From the NCBI GenBank assembly GCA_030537855.1, contig JAUNVD010000014.1:1-46817 (forward strand): a stretch of 46,817 bases of DNA, in the 5' to 3' direction. The notes beneath the pieces were generated by a model. It made no database searches. It had not been told where the DNA came from and was given only the letters and a program-made list of their open reading frames with translations. Made by a program: the position numbers and the translations under genes. Of this stretch, positions 7,355 through 15,337 are shown piece by piece (position 1 is the first letter of the stretch; each line of letters starts with the position of its first letter). This DNA comes from Tissierellia bacterium. Its GTDB lineage: Bacteria; Bacillota; Clostridia; Tissierellales; Peptoniphilaceae.

Positions 7355-8649
7355 TCTTTGATTTTCTCTAAAGAAAGCATTTCTTGTTCACCTGTTTTCA
7401 TATTTCGCAAAGAATACTCCCCTTTTTCCAATTCATCTTCACCTATAACAATTACATAAGGAACATGAAGGGCATCTGCATACTTGAATTTTTTTCCCAT
7501 TTTTCCAGATTCGCTATAAATAGTACTAGAAACTCCACTTTCTCTTAAGGACTGTAATATTTTTATAGATGCCTCTTCACAGCCTTTCATAGGTATAATT
7601 AAAACTTCATATGGAGATTTTTCTTTTGCTGTAAGAATATTTCCATCTATCAATTGGAAAAAAAGACGTGATAAGCCAATGGAAATACCTACACCTGGTA
7701 AAGCTTGCTTTGTATAATACTGTGCTAAATTTTCATATCTTCCACCGGAACAAATTGAGCCTATATCTGGATAATCTTTTAAAAACGTTTCATAAACAAT
7801 ACCAGTATAATAATCCAAGCCTCTAGCTATTGTTAAATCTAAGGTATAGTTTTCTTTCGGAACACCATAAGCTTCCATCGCGGAAAAAATAACTTTTAAT
7901 TCTTGAAGTCCTTCTTGGAAAAGGGAGTCTGTAATATTCCAAGAATCTAAGGCTTTTAACTTTTCTTCCACTGAACCAGAAAGAAAGACAAATTTATAAA
8001 TTTCTTGTGTCACTTCGATTGAAAGACCAGCTTCTTCAAGTTCAGTTTCTACTTTATTCCATCCAATTTTATCTAGTTTATCTAGAATCCTTAGAGTACT
8101 GGGGAAATCAGAGATCTTTAAATGCTGAAAATAACCATTTAAAAGCTTTCTATGGTTCATTCGGATAATAAAATCACCAATATTTAAATCCTTAAAAGTA
8201 GAATATATAACAGCAGGTATTTCAGCATCATTGTATAAGCTCAATGTACCATTTCCAATTATATCAATATCACATTGGTAAAATTCACGGAACCTCCCCC
8301 TTTGATTCCTTTCTCCTCGATATACCTTACCAATATGATATCTACGAAATGGAAATTCTAAATCATTATAATGTTCTGCCACATATCTTGCTAAGGGAAC
8401 GGTTAAGTCAAATCGCATAGATATGTCCGTATCACCTTTTTGAAATCGATAAACTTGTTTTTCAGTTTCTCCTCCACCTTTGGCAAGTAGAACTTCACTT
8501 TTTTCAAGTACAGGTGTATCAATCGGTAAAAATCCAAATTTTTCATAGTTTTCCCGAATGGTATCAAGTAAATCATTAAAAAGTAATTGTTCAGCAGGTA
8601 ATAATTCCATAAATCCTGGCAAAGTTGATGGCTTCACTCTATTATTCAT
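7327..8649 (-). CDS. hisS: Histidyl-tRNA synthetase
   Basis: A 440-residue class II synthetase that charges tRNA-His. Motif 2 contains GRFREFYQCDID, the histidine-binding HisA signature is RGLDYYTGIVYE, and motif 3 is GVGISIGLSRL; the C-terminal 90 residues form the anticodon-binding domain. The presence of the RGLDYYTG signature and a full anticodon domain argues against the HisZ regulatory paralogue. The ATG has the SD GAGGAGG and overlaps the previous methyltransferase gene by 8 bases. No T-box precedes it, so unlike thrS it probably depends on transcription from the ktr/methyltransferase genes upstream. Confidence 0.95.
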   Translation of the reverse strand: MNNRVKPSTLPGFMELLPAEQLLFNDLLDTIRENYEKFGFLPIDTPVLEKSEVLLAKGGGETEKQVYRFQKGDTDISMRFDLTVPLARYVAEHYNDLEFPFRRYHIGKVYRGERNQRGRFREFYQCDIDIIGNGTLSLYNDAEIPAVIYSTFKDLNIGDFIIRMNHRKLLNGYFQHLKISDFPSTLRILDKLDKIGWNKVETELEEAGLSIEVTQEIYKFVFLSGSVEEKLKALDSWNITDSLFQEGLQELKVIFSAMEAYGVPKENYTLDLTIARGLDYYTGIVYETFLKDYPDIGSICSGGRYENLAQYYTKQALPGVGISIGLSRLFFQLIDGNILTAKEKSPYEVLIIPMKGCEEASIKILQSLRESGVSSTIYSESGKMGKKFKYADALHVPYVIVIGEDELEKGEYSLRNMKTGEQEMLSLEKIKDCFLKETDV

Positions 8650-9433
8650 ATGACCTCCTCAATTTTCTTTTATAATATTCATAAAGGCAAATAGATGTTG
8701 CTACATTCACATTTAAAGATTCCACTTCCCTTTCCATAGGAATTCTTATTTTTTTATCTAAATAACCTTTTAGTTCTTGGGAAATACCATGATGTTCATT
8801 TCCCACTACAAATAAAATTTTTTCGTTTCCTTGGAAATCAAAATTCTCAGAACCTTCTATATCAAGTCCTATCCCTATATAGCCACTTTTCATAATTTTA
8901 TCTAAATCTTTATATCCATGAATAATTTCAAAAGGGACACGGAATAAGGATGCCATAGTGCTACGAATCACTTTAGGATTATAAATATCAACACAATCCT
9001 TAGATAAATATATTTTTGTCACCCCAAAAGCATTTGCGGAACGAAAGATTCCACCTAGATTCCCAGGGTCTCTAATTCCATCTAAATATAGGATCGGGCC
9101 TTTTTGAGGAATTATTTCTTCTACTTTTATTTTAGAAAATATCCCAACAATTCCTTGAGGTTCTTCTGTAGGTAATACGGATTTTAAAAGATCTGATTTC
9201 ACGTAGGTAATAGGTATGTTTAACAGGCGAACATCCCTTATTAGATTTTGATATTTTGGTCCTTCTTCCTCTCCAATATAGAGTTCAAGTGGTTTTTGAT
9301 AAGGAAGAACCTCTTGTAAAACAACAGGCCCTTCTACTAAAAATTTCCCCTCTTTTTTTCTACCTTTAACAGTCCATAATGTTTTTAATCCTTTTATCTT
9401 TTTATTTTGAGAGGAAGTGATTATCTTAGTCAT
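8642..9433 (-). CDS. SpoU/TrmH-family 2'-O-ribose RNA methyltransferase
   Basis: A 263-residue SPOUT enzyme that should methylate a ribose 2'-OH in rRNA or tRNA using SAM. The N-terminal RNA-binding (substrate-binding) domain spans about 1-100. The knotted catalytic domain shows motif 1 DPGNLGGIFRSANAFG (Asn/Arg), motif 2 VVGNEHHGIS and motif 3 IPMEREVESLNVNVATSICLYEY. The domain layout resembles RlmB and YsgA-like proteins, and the exact target nucleotide cannot be told from sequence. It overlaps ktrA and hisS by 8 bases each, so the three genes are tightly coupled. A gene of this family near rplT and the pheST/thrS region is common in Firmicutes. Confidence 0.9.
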   Translation of the reverse strand: MTKIITSSQNKKIKGLKTLWTVKGRKKEGKFLVEGPVVLQEVLPYQKPLELYIGEEEGPKYQNLIRDVRLLNIPITYVKSDLLKSVLPTEEPQGIVGIFSKIKVEEIIPQKGPILYLDGIRDPGNLGGIFRSANAFGVTKIYLSKDCVDIYNPKVIRSTMASLFRVPFEIIHGYKDLDKIMKSGYIGIGLDIEGSENFDFQGNEKILFVVGNEHHGISQELKGYLDKKIRIPMEREVESLNVNVATSICLYEYYKRKLRRSYE

Positions 9434-10079
9434 TCTTTTCTTCCAAATCTTTTACTTTGTCATCTGGACCTAATATCACTACAACATCATCTGATTTTAA
9501 AAGTTCTCCAGCATAGGGAGAAACAATAACATCTTTACCACGTTCAATTGCTACTATTGTTACCCCATATTTATTTCGAATATCCAATTGTTCAATAGAC
9601 TTACCTACCCAAGATGGTAAAGGTTTCGTCTCCATTAAAGAAAAGTCAGGTGAAATTTGAATATAATCTAGGATATTTTTTTTCGTTAGATTATGGGCCA
9701 CACGAAGAGCCATATCTCTTTCTGGGTAGATAATATTATCCGCTCCCAGTTTTAATAAAATACTACCCATCCTTTTTGTTAATGCCTTACAAAGGATATA
9801 CTCAATTCCAGCTTCTTTAGCCATAATCGTAGCCATAATAGAAGCTTCAATATTAGAACCAATAGCCACAATGGCAACATCAAAATTTTTAAGACCTAAA
9901 TCTTCGACTTCTCCTTCGTCCATTATATTACATTGTACAGCTGTGGTAACTTCATCACTAATATCATTTACTTTTTCATAAGATTCATCTACAGCTAAAA
10001 CTTCATTTCCAAGTTCTGTTAAAGTAGTAGCTACTGTAGAACCAAAACGACCACAACCAATTACAACAAATGATTTCAT
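9426..10079 (-). CDS. ktrA: Ktr/Trk K+ uptake regulatory subunit (RCK)
   Basis: A 217-residue cytosolic gating subunit. It has an RCK_N Rossmann domain with GCGRFGSTVA (residues 8-17) and a conserved acidic residue at the end of beta-2 (VDES) for nucleotide binding, followed by an RCK_C domain (about 135-212). Such octameric rings bind ATP/ADP and open the KtrB channel. In several Firmicutes the RCK_C domain also binds cyclic di-AMP, which closes uptake; whether it does here is inference. It starts 8 bases after ktrB with the SD AGGGGG, so the two are made together. Confidence 0.93.
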   Translation of the reverse strand: MKSFVVIGCGRFGSTVATTLTELGNEVLAVDESYEKVNDISDEVTTAVQCNIMDEGEVEDLGLKNFDVAIVAIGSNIEASIMATIMAKEAGIEYILCKALTKRMGSILLKLGADNIIYPERDMALRVAHNLTKKNILDYIQISPDFSLMETKPLPSWVGKSIEQLDIRNKYGVTIVAIERGKDVIVSPYAGELLKSDDVVVILGPDDKVKDLEEKND

Positions 10080-10087
10080 ATATCCCC

Positions 10088-11437
10088 CTATCCAACTAAA
10101 ATAGATCCTTCTGCGTAACGGATTTTTTTCTTTTTCATTCCCTTTCCTAATCCAAAAGCAAGGGTGGTAGGCCCTACACGACCTAAAAACATTGTTAGTG
10201 TAAGAATCAATTTTGAAGGTGTCGATAAATCAGCTGTGATACCACGACTGACTCCTACCGTTCCAAAAGCAGAAACAGATTCATAAAAAATATCTAAAAA
10301 ATCGAAGGCATCTTTTTCAAAAATAGTTATCAGTGAAGTTACTGAAATTACAACTATAATTGCTATAAAAGCCATTACAAATGATTTTTTAACAATTTCC
10401 TGTCCGATGACTCGTTTTTTCCAAACAACATCTTCTTTATTGGTAACAACAGTATATGTTGTTGCTAATAAAACTCCAAAAGTTGTGGTTTTTAAACCAC
10501 CTGCAGTGGATCCTGGAGAACCACCGATAAACATTAAAATAATCATAATAAAAGAAGATGCATCTGTCATACCTCTAATATTTATAGAATTAAAACCTGC
10601 CGTTCTCGCAATAGTGGATTGAAAACTTGCAGCTAAAAATTTATTAGGCACAGAAAGCCCTTCCATTGTTTTAGGGTTATGATATTCACAAAGTAAAATT
10701 AAAAATGTACCTGCTACTAATAAAAAAGCTGTCATACTTAATACCATTTTAGAATGGATGGTTAAAGAACGATATTTTCTTTTTTTATAGATGTCTACGT
10801 ATACAGAAAATCCAAGTCCACCAAAAATAACCAAGAGCATAACAGTAAGATTGATTAGCCAATCTGTTTGGTATGGCTCCATCGAATTACCTAAAATATC
10901 AAATCCTGCATTACAAAAGGCAGATATGGAATGAAAGACAGAAAATACAATCCCTTTTTGTAAACCATATTGAGGAATAAATCGTAGCCCTAAAAATATA
11001 GCGCCAACTCCCTCCATTACCAAAGTTAAAGTTGTTACATATTTTATTAAACGAACAAGACCTGACATTGTTAAAGAGTTTAATTGTTCCTTGATGGCAA
11101 GACGTTCTTGTAAACCAATTCTTCGATTTAACATTAAAGATATGATCGAGATAATCGTCATCGTTCCCAATCCACCAATTTGGATTAATGCTAAAATAAT
11201 ACCTTTCCCTAAAGGACTCCAGCTAGAAGCTGTATTTTTCACGATAAGACCTGTAACACAAGTAGCAGAGCCAGATGTAAATAGAGCATCTACAAAGGAT
11301 GTACTACTACCATCAGCTGAGGCTTGTGGCAAAGTTAATAGAATTGCTCCTACTAAAATTACAATAGCAAAAGTTCCTCCTAGAAGTAATGGTGGATTTC
11401 TTTTTAATTTTTGTATTTTTAAACTAACTGTTTTCAT
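10088..11437 (-). CDS. ktrB: Ktr/Trk K+ transporter membrane subunit
   Basis: A 449-residue TrkH/KtrB-family channel. Four pore repeats carry the degenerate selectivity filters: SGSATCVTGL, SAFCNAGFDI, GGSPGSTAGGLKT and SAFGTVGVSRG, each with the conserved pore glycine. The third repeat's GSPGSTAGG region corresponds to the intramembrane loop that gates the pore. Together with ktrA it forms a K+ (often Na+-dependent) uptake system in the membrane. The ATG has the SD TTGGAGG. No promoter is seen between it and rplT, only paired hairpins at 11463-11512, so it is likely transcribed by read-through from the ribosomal protein operon. Confidence 0.95.
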   Translation of the reverse strand: MKTVSLKIQKLKRNPPLLLGGTFAIVILVGAILLTLPQASADGSSTSFVDALFTSGSATCVTGLIVKNTASSWSPLGKGIILALIQIGGLGTMTIISIISLMLNRRIGLQERLAIKEQLNSLTMSGLVRLIKYVTTLTLVMEGVGAIFLGLRFIPQYGLQKGIVFSVFHSISAFCNAGFDILGNSMEPYQTDWLINLTVMLLVIFGGLGFSVYVDIYKKRKYRSLTIHSKMVLSMTAFLLVAGTFLILLCEYHNPKTMEGLSVPNKFLAASFQSTIARTAGFNSINIRGMTDASSFIMIILMFIGGSPGSTAGGLKTTTFGVLLATTYTVVTNKEDVVWKKRVIGQEIVKKSFVMAFIAIIVVISVTSLITIFEKDAFDFLDIFYESVSAFGTVGVSRGITADLSTPSKLILTLTMFLGRVGPTTLAFGLGKGMKKKKIRYAEGSILVG

Positions 11438-11462
11438 CTGTCCTCCAAGTTATTTAGAAAAC

Positions 11463-11512
11463 AAAAAAGTTCCCGGAGGAACTTTTAACCTGCAAGGAAT
11501 AGGTTCCTTTGC
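11463..11512 (-). terminator. Double hairpin/terminator between rplT and ktrB
   Basis: The distal hairpin is a 9-bp stem (11465-11473 with 11478-11486) followed by six U (11463-11468). Just upstream in the transcript a second hairpin pairs 11502-11512 with 11492-11499 (one bulge). The upstream arm's AGGAAC can alternatively pair with GTTCCT of the terminator's 5' arm, which would open the terminator. Confidence 0.8.
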
Positions 11513-11516
11513 ACAA

Positions 11517-11873
11517 TTATTTATGGTTTTCTTTTGCCACATTGACTAATTCAGTAAAAGCTTTCGGATCATTAATCGCCAATTCGGAAAGTACCTTACG
11601 GTTAATATCCACACCAGCTTTTTTTAGACCATCTATGAATTTACTGTAGCTCATTCCATTTTCACGAGATGCAGCATTGATTCTGGAAATCCATAAGCGA
11701 CGAAAATCTCTCTTACGATGCTTTCTTCCAATATAAGCATAACTCATAGACTTCATAACTGCTTGGTTAGCAGGACGGAATAATTTTGATTTTGCACCAA
11801 AATATCCTTTTGCTTGTTTCAATATTTTCTTATGTCTTTTTTTTGCATTTACTGCTCTTTTTACTCTAGCCAT
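11517..11873 (-). CDS. rplT: 50S ribosomal protein L20
   Basis: L20, 118 residues, normal length. It is very basic and begins [20 protein letters not shown]; the signature region [21 protein letters not shown] is intact. It binds 23S rRNA early in 50S assembly. In B. subtilis L20 also represses its own operon by binding the infC leader, and the leader at 12607-12737 here makes the same feedback likely. It follows rpmI by 16 bases with an SD GGAGGG. Confidence 0.98.
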   Translation of the reverse strand: MARVKRAVNAKKRHKKILKQAKGYFGAKSKLFRPANQAVMKSMSYAYIGRKHRKRDFRRLWISRINAASRENGMSYSKFIDGLKKAGVDINRKVLSELAINDPKAFTELVNVAKENHK

Positions 11874-11889
11874 AATATCCCCTCCAATC

Positions 11890-12081
11890 TTATGGAATCA
11901 TCTGATCAATTCTCTTTTGATCACCTTTACTTACCAATGAAGACTTTCTTAAATTACGTATTCTCTTTGGGGATTTTTTTCCTGTTATATGACTGCGAAA
12001 CGCTTTAAATCGTTTTAATTTACCACTAGCAGTTCGGGAAAATCTCTTTGCACTCCCTCTATGTGTTTTCATTTTACCCAT
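11890..12081 (-). CDS. rpmI: 50S ribosomal protein L35
   Basis: L35, 63 residues, matching the family length. It opens [21 protein letters not shown], the conserved L35 start, and contains [17 protein letters not shown]. It is a small, highly basic, late-assembling large-subunit protein. It is the middle gene of the conserved infC-rpmI-rplT operon, 12 bases after infC, with an SD AAGGAGGA. Confidence 0.98.
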   Translation of the reverse strand: MGKMKTHRGSAKRFSRTASGKLKRFKAFRSHITGKKSPKRIRNLRKSSLVSKGDQKRIDQMIP

Positions 12082-12093
12082 GAAATATCCTCC

Positions 12094-12606
12094 TTATTTA
12101 TCAGTCTTTGGTGATAAAAACATGACCATGCTTCTACCTTCCATTTTTGGCTTTTTATCAATTTGCCCGTACTCGGAGACCAATTCCACAAAATCATCTA
12201 AAACCTGTCTACCAATATCTGTATGACCCATTTCACGACCTCGGAATCGTACTGAAACTTTCACCCTATCATCGTTTTGAAGAAAATCAATGGCACGATT
12301 CGCCTTCGTATTTAAATCATGACTTTCAATATTCGGAGTCAAACGAAGTTCTTTAACATTAATTACTTTTTGTTTCTTCCTTGACTCTTTTTCTTTTTTC
12401 ATCATATCGTACTTATACTTACCATAATCTAAAATACGACAAACTGGTGGCTTTGCATTAGGTGCTACTTTTACCAAATCCATTTTGGCATCTTCTGCCA
12501 TATCCATAGCCCTACCTGTTGGAACAACTCCCAGCTGATTTCCATTTTGATCCACTAATCGTACTTCTTTTTCTCTGATTTCTCCATTGATCTGAAGCTC
12601 TTTAAT
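12094..12606 (-). CDS. infC: Translation initiation factor IF-3 (AUU start)
   Basis: IF-3, 170 residues from an ATT start at 12606. It binds the 30S subunit, prevents premature 50S joining and rejects non-canonical start codons. The N-domain begins IKELQINGEIREKEVRLVDQ, the exact family start. The linker and C-domain carry VKELRLTPNIESHDL and VRFRGREMGHTDIG. No in-frame ATG exists near this start: the next is about 34 codons in, and an upstream in-frame ATG (12648) lies in the terminator region and adds a non-IF3 leader. The ATT has GGAGG 10 bases upstream. AUU initiation is the classic device for IF-3 autoregulation in E. coli. Confidence 0.93.
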   Translation of the reverse strand: MKELQINGEIREKEVRLVDQNGNQLGVVPTGRAMDMAEDAKMDLVKVAPNAKPPVCRILDYGKYKYDMMKKEKESRKKQKVINVKELRLTPNIESHDLNTKANRAIDFLQNDDRVKVSVRFRGREMGHTDIGRQVLDDFVELVSEYGQIDKKPKMEGRSMVMFLSPKTDK

Positions 12607-12737
12607 CTCCAAGCACCTCCATATGCATAATAAAAAATAAACGGGCATAGAAATGCCCGCAACGATCCAAAAAAATAATTTTCGAATACCTCAAAACTTT
12701 CGTCGTAAGGTGAGAAGCGGTCCTTCTACTTTTCACA
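12607..12737 (-). promoter_or_regulatory. L20-type leader with terminator, upstream of infC
   Basis: The leader between the infC promoter and the ATT start contains the stretch CGCTTCTCACC then TTACGACGAAAG (about 12692-12715), recalling the Firmicutes L20-binding leader that mimics the 23S rRNA site. It ends in an intrinsic terminator: CGGGCAT/ATGCCCG (12642-12648 with 12653-12659) followed by a U-rich tract (12631-12640). L20 binding is expected to favour termination. Family assignment is by motif memory and position. Confidence 0.8.
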
Positions 12738-12743
12738 ACCAAT

Positions 12744-12772
12744 ATTATACCTTAATCCAGAGGTTCTGTCAA
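12744..12772 (-). promoter_or_regulatory. infC-rpmI-rplT promoter
   Basis: Consensus -35 TTGACA (12767-12772), 17-bp spacer, consensus -10 TATAAT (12744-12749), minus strand. It starts just 15 bases after the udk stop codon. Confidence 0.93.
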
Positions 12773-12786
12773 ATATTTTTGTAAAA

Positions 12787-13422
12787 TTATTCTACTGTTT
12801 TTGACTCTTTTAAAACAGCTGCCACCTTAGAGTATAATAAGTCTATCGCAACTTTATTATAACCTCCTTCAGGGATAATAATATCAGCATATCTTTTTGA
12901 AGGTTCCACAAATTGTAAATGAGCTGGTCTTACAGTACTCATATACTGTAAAATAACAGACTCTAAAGATCGGCCTCTTTCTCGAATATCTCGTAAAATT
13001 CTACGAATAATACGAACATCTGAATCCGTATCAACAAAAACCTTAATATCTAATAAATCACGCAGTTCTTTTTCAGCTAAAATTAAAATACCCTCTAGTA
13101 TAATAACATCCTTTGAATGGACCAATTCCTTTTCTTTTTTTCTATTATGGATTTCATAATCATAAATAGGAACTTCTACAGATTCTCCTTTTTTTAACTT
13201 TATTAAATGTTCAATTAGAAGTTCATTGTCAAAAGCTAAAGGATTGTCATAATTGGTTTTTATCCTTTCCTCATAAGGAATGGAACTTTGATCTTTATAA
13301 TAAGAATCCTGTTCAATAATAAGAACTTGCTCTTCATGTATTAAAGATATTAACTCTTGAGTGACCGTTGATTTACCAGAACCACTACCACCTGCAATAC
13401 CAATCAATAAAGGTTTATCCAT
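12787..13422 (-). CDS. udk: Uridine kinase
   Basis: A 211-residue P-loop kinase that phosphorylates uridine and cytidine to UMP/CMP in pyrimidine salvage. Walker [10 protein letters not shown] is at residues 11-19; [12 protein letters not shown] and [11 protein letters not shown]-like segments form the nucleoside site; VILEGILIL precedes the lid, and [15 protein letters not shown] is the arginine-rich LID helix. The start at 13422 is chosen over one 15 bases upstream because it has the SD GGAGG 8 bases away and begins [12 protein letters not shown]. It overlaps the U32 gene by 8 bases, as in the B. subtilis yrrM-yrrN-yrrO-udk arrangement. Confidence 0.96.
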   Translation of the reverse strand: MDKPLLIGIAGGSGSGKSTVTQELISLIHEEQVLIIEQDSYYKDQSSIPYEERIKTNYDNPLAFDNELLIEHLIKLKKGESVEVPIYDYEIHNRKKEKELVHSKDVIILEGILILAEKELRDLLDIKVFVDTDSDVRIIRRILRDIRERGRSLESVILQYMSTVRPAHLQFVEPSKRYADIIIPEGGYNKVAIDLLYSKVAAVLKESKTVE

Positions 13423-14656
13423 GATTTTCCTCCACATTTTCTCTTCTTAAGAAATCTCCTGGATTACCAGGTTCATCTAATTTTGTATAAAATATTTGTT
13501 TTGCTTGATTGATTACCTCTAAATTATTTCCTTTTTCATCCCAACATTTACCAATGATTTGATTACGATGTTTCCCGTAAGTTCCAAAAATTTCAACTGT
13601 ATCCCCAGGGAATAAACGATTCCTTTGTTCTATTTTTGCAACTTTAGTTTCAGAATCATATTCTAAAATTCGTCCAACAAAATCATATCCTCTAATATAT
13701 GAACTAGTTCCATATACATGAGCATCTGAGCTAGGTTTTTTATAAAAAAATCCAGTGGTAAAATCTCTATGACTTACCTTTTTTATTTCTTCTAACCAAT
13801 AAGGGTCAAAAGAATATTGGTCAGGGTCATTATAATATTCATCAATAGCATTTCGATAAGATCTTACTACAGTTGCTAAATAATAAGCAGACTTAACACG
13901 TCCTTCTATTTTAAAGCTGGAAATTCCAAGTGGAATCATATCATCGATATGTTCAATCATACAAAGATCCTTAGAATTCATAAGGAAAGTACCCTCTTCA
14001 TGTTCTTCTATGGGAAAGAATTGTCCTGGTCGCTTTTCTTCCATAAGATAGTATTTATATCTACAAGGTTGAGCACAGTCACCTAAGTTTGCATCTCTTC
14101 CTGTCATATAATTACTTAACAAACATCTTCCAGAATAACTCATACACATGGCACCATGGATAAAAGTTTCAATTTCTGGATCTCCTTTTGTTTTCTCTAT
14201 AAGAACTTTAATTTCCTGTAGCGATAGTTCTCTAGCTAGTACAACTCTTTCTGCCCCTTGGGATTTCCAAAAATCCACAGTATCGAAATTAGTAACAGAA
14301 CCTTGGGTACTAATATGGATTGGGAGTTTTGGCGCAGCCCTTTTTATCCTACGAAACATACCAGGATCCGCTACAATTACAGCATCCACTCCTATTTCCC
14401 AAAGACTTTTAACATAGGCATCTATACCCTCTAAGTCTCTTTCATGGGGAATAATATTCATGGTCACATGGATTTTTTTACCATGATGGTGAACGTACTT
14501 TACTCCCTCTTCAATGGCTTCTAAAGAAAAATTTTTGGAAGCTTTTCGAAGCCCAAAAGATTCGCCTCCTAAATATACTGCATCTGCTCCAAAATCAATC
14601 GCAGTTTTTAGCTTTTCTAAATCTCCAGCAGGTGCTAATAATTCAACCTTCTTCAT
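13415..14656 (-). CDS. trhP: U32-family protein, TrhP-like tRNA U34 hydroxylation factor
   Basis: A 413-residue U32 'peptidase' family protein. The N-terminal TIM-barrel-like domain carries the U32 signature region around [18 protein letters not shown], and four Cys (171, 178, 194, 198) have the spacing of an Fe-S site; a small beta-barrel C-domain follows. Homologues next to trmR and udk (YrrN/YrrO in B. subtilis, YegQ in E. coli) are the TrhP proteins needed for prephenate-dependent 5-hydroxyuridine formation at tRNA wobble position 34. Only one paralogue is present here, where B. subtilis has two. The gene overlaps trmR by 14 bases and udk by 8. Peptidase activity is unlikely; the hydroxylation role is inferred from family plus neighbourhood. 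Confidence 0.85.
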   Translation of the reverse strand: MKKVELLAPAGDLEKLKTAIDFGADAVYLGGESFGLRKASKNFSLEAIEEGVKYVHHHGKKIHVTMNIIPHERDLEGIDAYVKSLWEIGVDAVIVADPGMFRRIKRAAPKLPIHISTQGSVTNFDTVDFWKSQGAERVVLARELSLQEIKVLIEKTKGDPEIETFIHGAMCMSYSGRCLLSNYMTGRDANLGDCAQPCRYKYYLMEEKRPGQFFPIEEHEEGTFLMNSKDLCMIEHIDDMIPLGISSFKIEGRVKSAYYLATVVRSYRNAIDEYYNDPDQYSFDPYWLEEIKKVSHRDFTTGFFYKKPSSDAHVYGTSSYIRGYDFVGRILEYDSETKVAKIEQRNRLFPGDTVEIFGTYGKHRNQIIGKCWDEKGNNLEVINQAKQIFYTKLDEPGNPGDFLRRENVEENHG

Positions 14657-15296
14657 AATTTCTCCTTGCTAATAGCATACCATCACCTAATGGAACCAAT
14701 GTTGTGTCCCATTTTGGATCTTGAAAGATTTCATATAAAAAAGTTCGTAGTCTTTTTACAATGGTTATCTTTCTACGTTTCACTAAAGATGGATTTGAAA
14801 TCATTCCTCGGAATAATACATTATCACAAAGAATAACACCATCTTTACTTAAAAGTTTTTCAGATTTTTTAAAATATTTTTTATATTGTCCCTTTGCTGC
14901 ATCAATAAAAATAAAATCAAAAGGTCCTTCCACCAAATCAAGGGCTTCCAAAGCATCCATATTTAAGACCTTTATCTTATTTACATTAGCCTTTTTTATA
15001 TTATCTTTTGCTAAACGGTACATATCTTCCCGTAATTCTACAGTTATAATTTCTTCTAACTCAGGTACTATTTTACACATCACCAAAGCTGAATACCCAA
15101 TAGCAGTTCCTAATTCTAATACCCTTTTAGGTTTTAAAACATTAAGAAAAAACCTTAAAAACATGGTGGACTCCTGATCTAAAATAGGAATATGATACTT
15201 TATTGCATAGTTTCTCAATTCCTTTTCAAAGGGTTCTTCTTCCCTTAATAAGTTCTTAATATATTCTTCCACATGTCCTTCTAAAATATATGACAT
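14643..15296 (-). CDS. trmR: tRNA 5-hydroxyuridine methyltransferase (TrmR)
   Basis: A 217-residue SAM-dependent O-methyltransferase of the YrrM/TrmR group. The SAM motif I is VLELGTAIGYSAL, the acidic end of beta-2 is ITVELRE, and FDFIFIDAAKGQYKKYF with CDNVL gives the metal and catalytic region shared with the COMT-like family. In B. subtilis TrmR converts ho5U34 to mo5U34 on tRNAs, directly after the TrhP step, and the overlap with the U32 gene here supports the same pathway. It follows a terminator-like hairpin (15308-15333); the SD AAAGGAG begins right after the U-tract. Confidence 0.9.
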   Translation of the reverse strand: MSYILEGHVEEYIKNLLREEEPFEKELRNYAIKYHIPILDQESTMFLRFFLNVLKPKRVLELGTAIGYSALVMCKIVPELEEIITVELREDMYRLAKDNIKKANVNKIKVLNMDALEALDLVEGPFDFIFIDAAKGQYKKYFKKSEKLLSKDGVILCDNVLFRGMISNPSLVKRRKITIVKRLRTFLYEIFQDPKWDTTLVPLGDGMLLARRNYEEG

Positions 15297-15307
15297 AGTA
15301 CTCCTTT

Positions 15308-15333
15308 AAAAAAGAGAATCTCTTAAGATTCCC
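15308..15333 (-). terminator. Hairpin with U-tract between RNase J gene and trmR
   Basis: An 8-bp stem with one G-U pair (15314-15321 with 15326-15333) and a 4-base loop, followed by six U (15308-15313). It starts 5 bases after the RNase J stop and ends next to the trmR SD. There is no room for a promoter between, so trmR must come from read-through or from a promoter inside the RNase J gene. Confidence 0.75.
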
Positions 15334-15337
15334 TTTG

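Noticed and set aside
12607-12648. IF-3 starting at the upstream ATG
   Set aside because: It would add a hydrophobic, non-IF3 leader running through the leader's U-rich tract; the family start coincides with the ATT codon.
14761-15177. 138-codon plus-strand frame opposite trmR
   Set aside because: It is antisense to a well-conserved enzyme and shows no family motif or SD.
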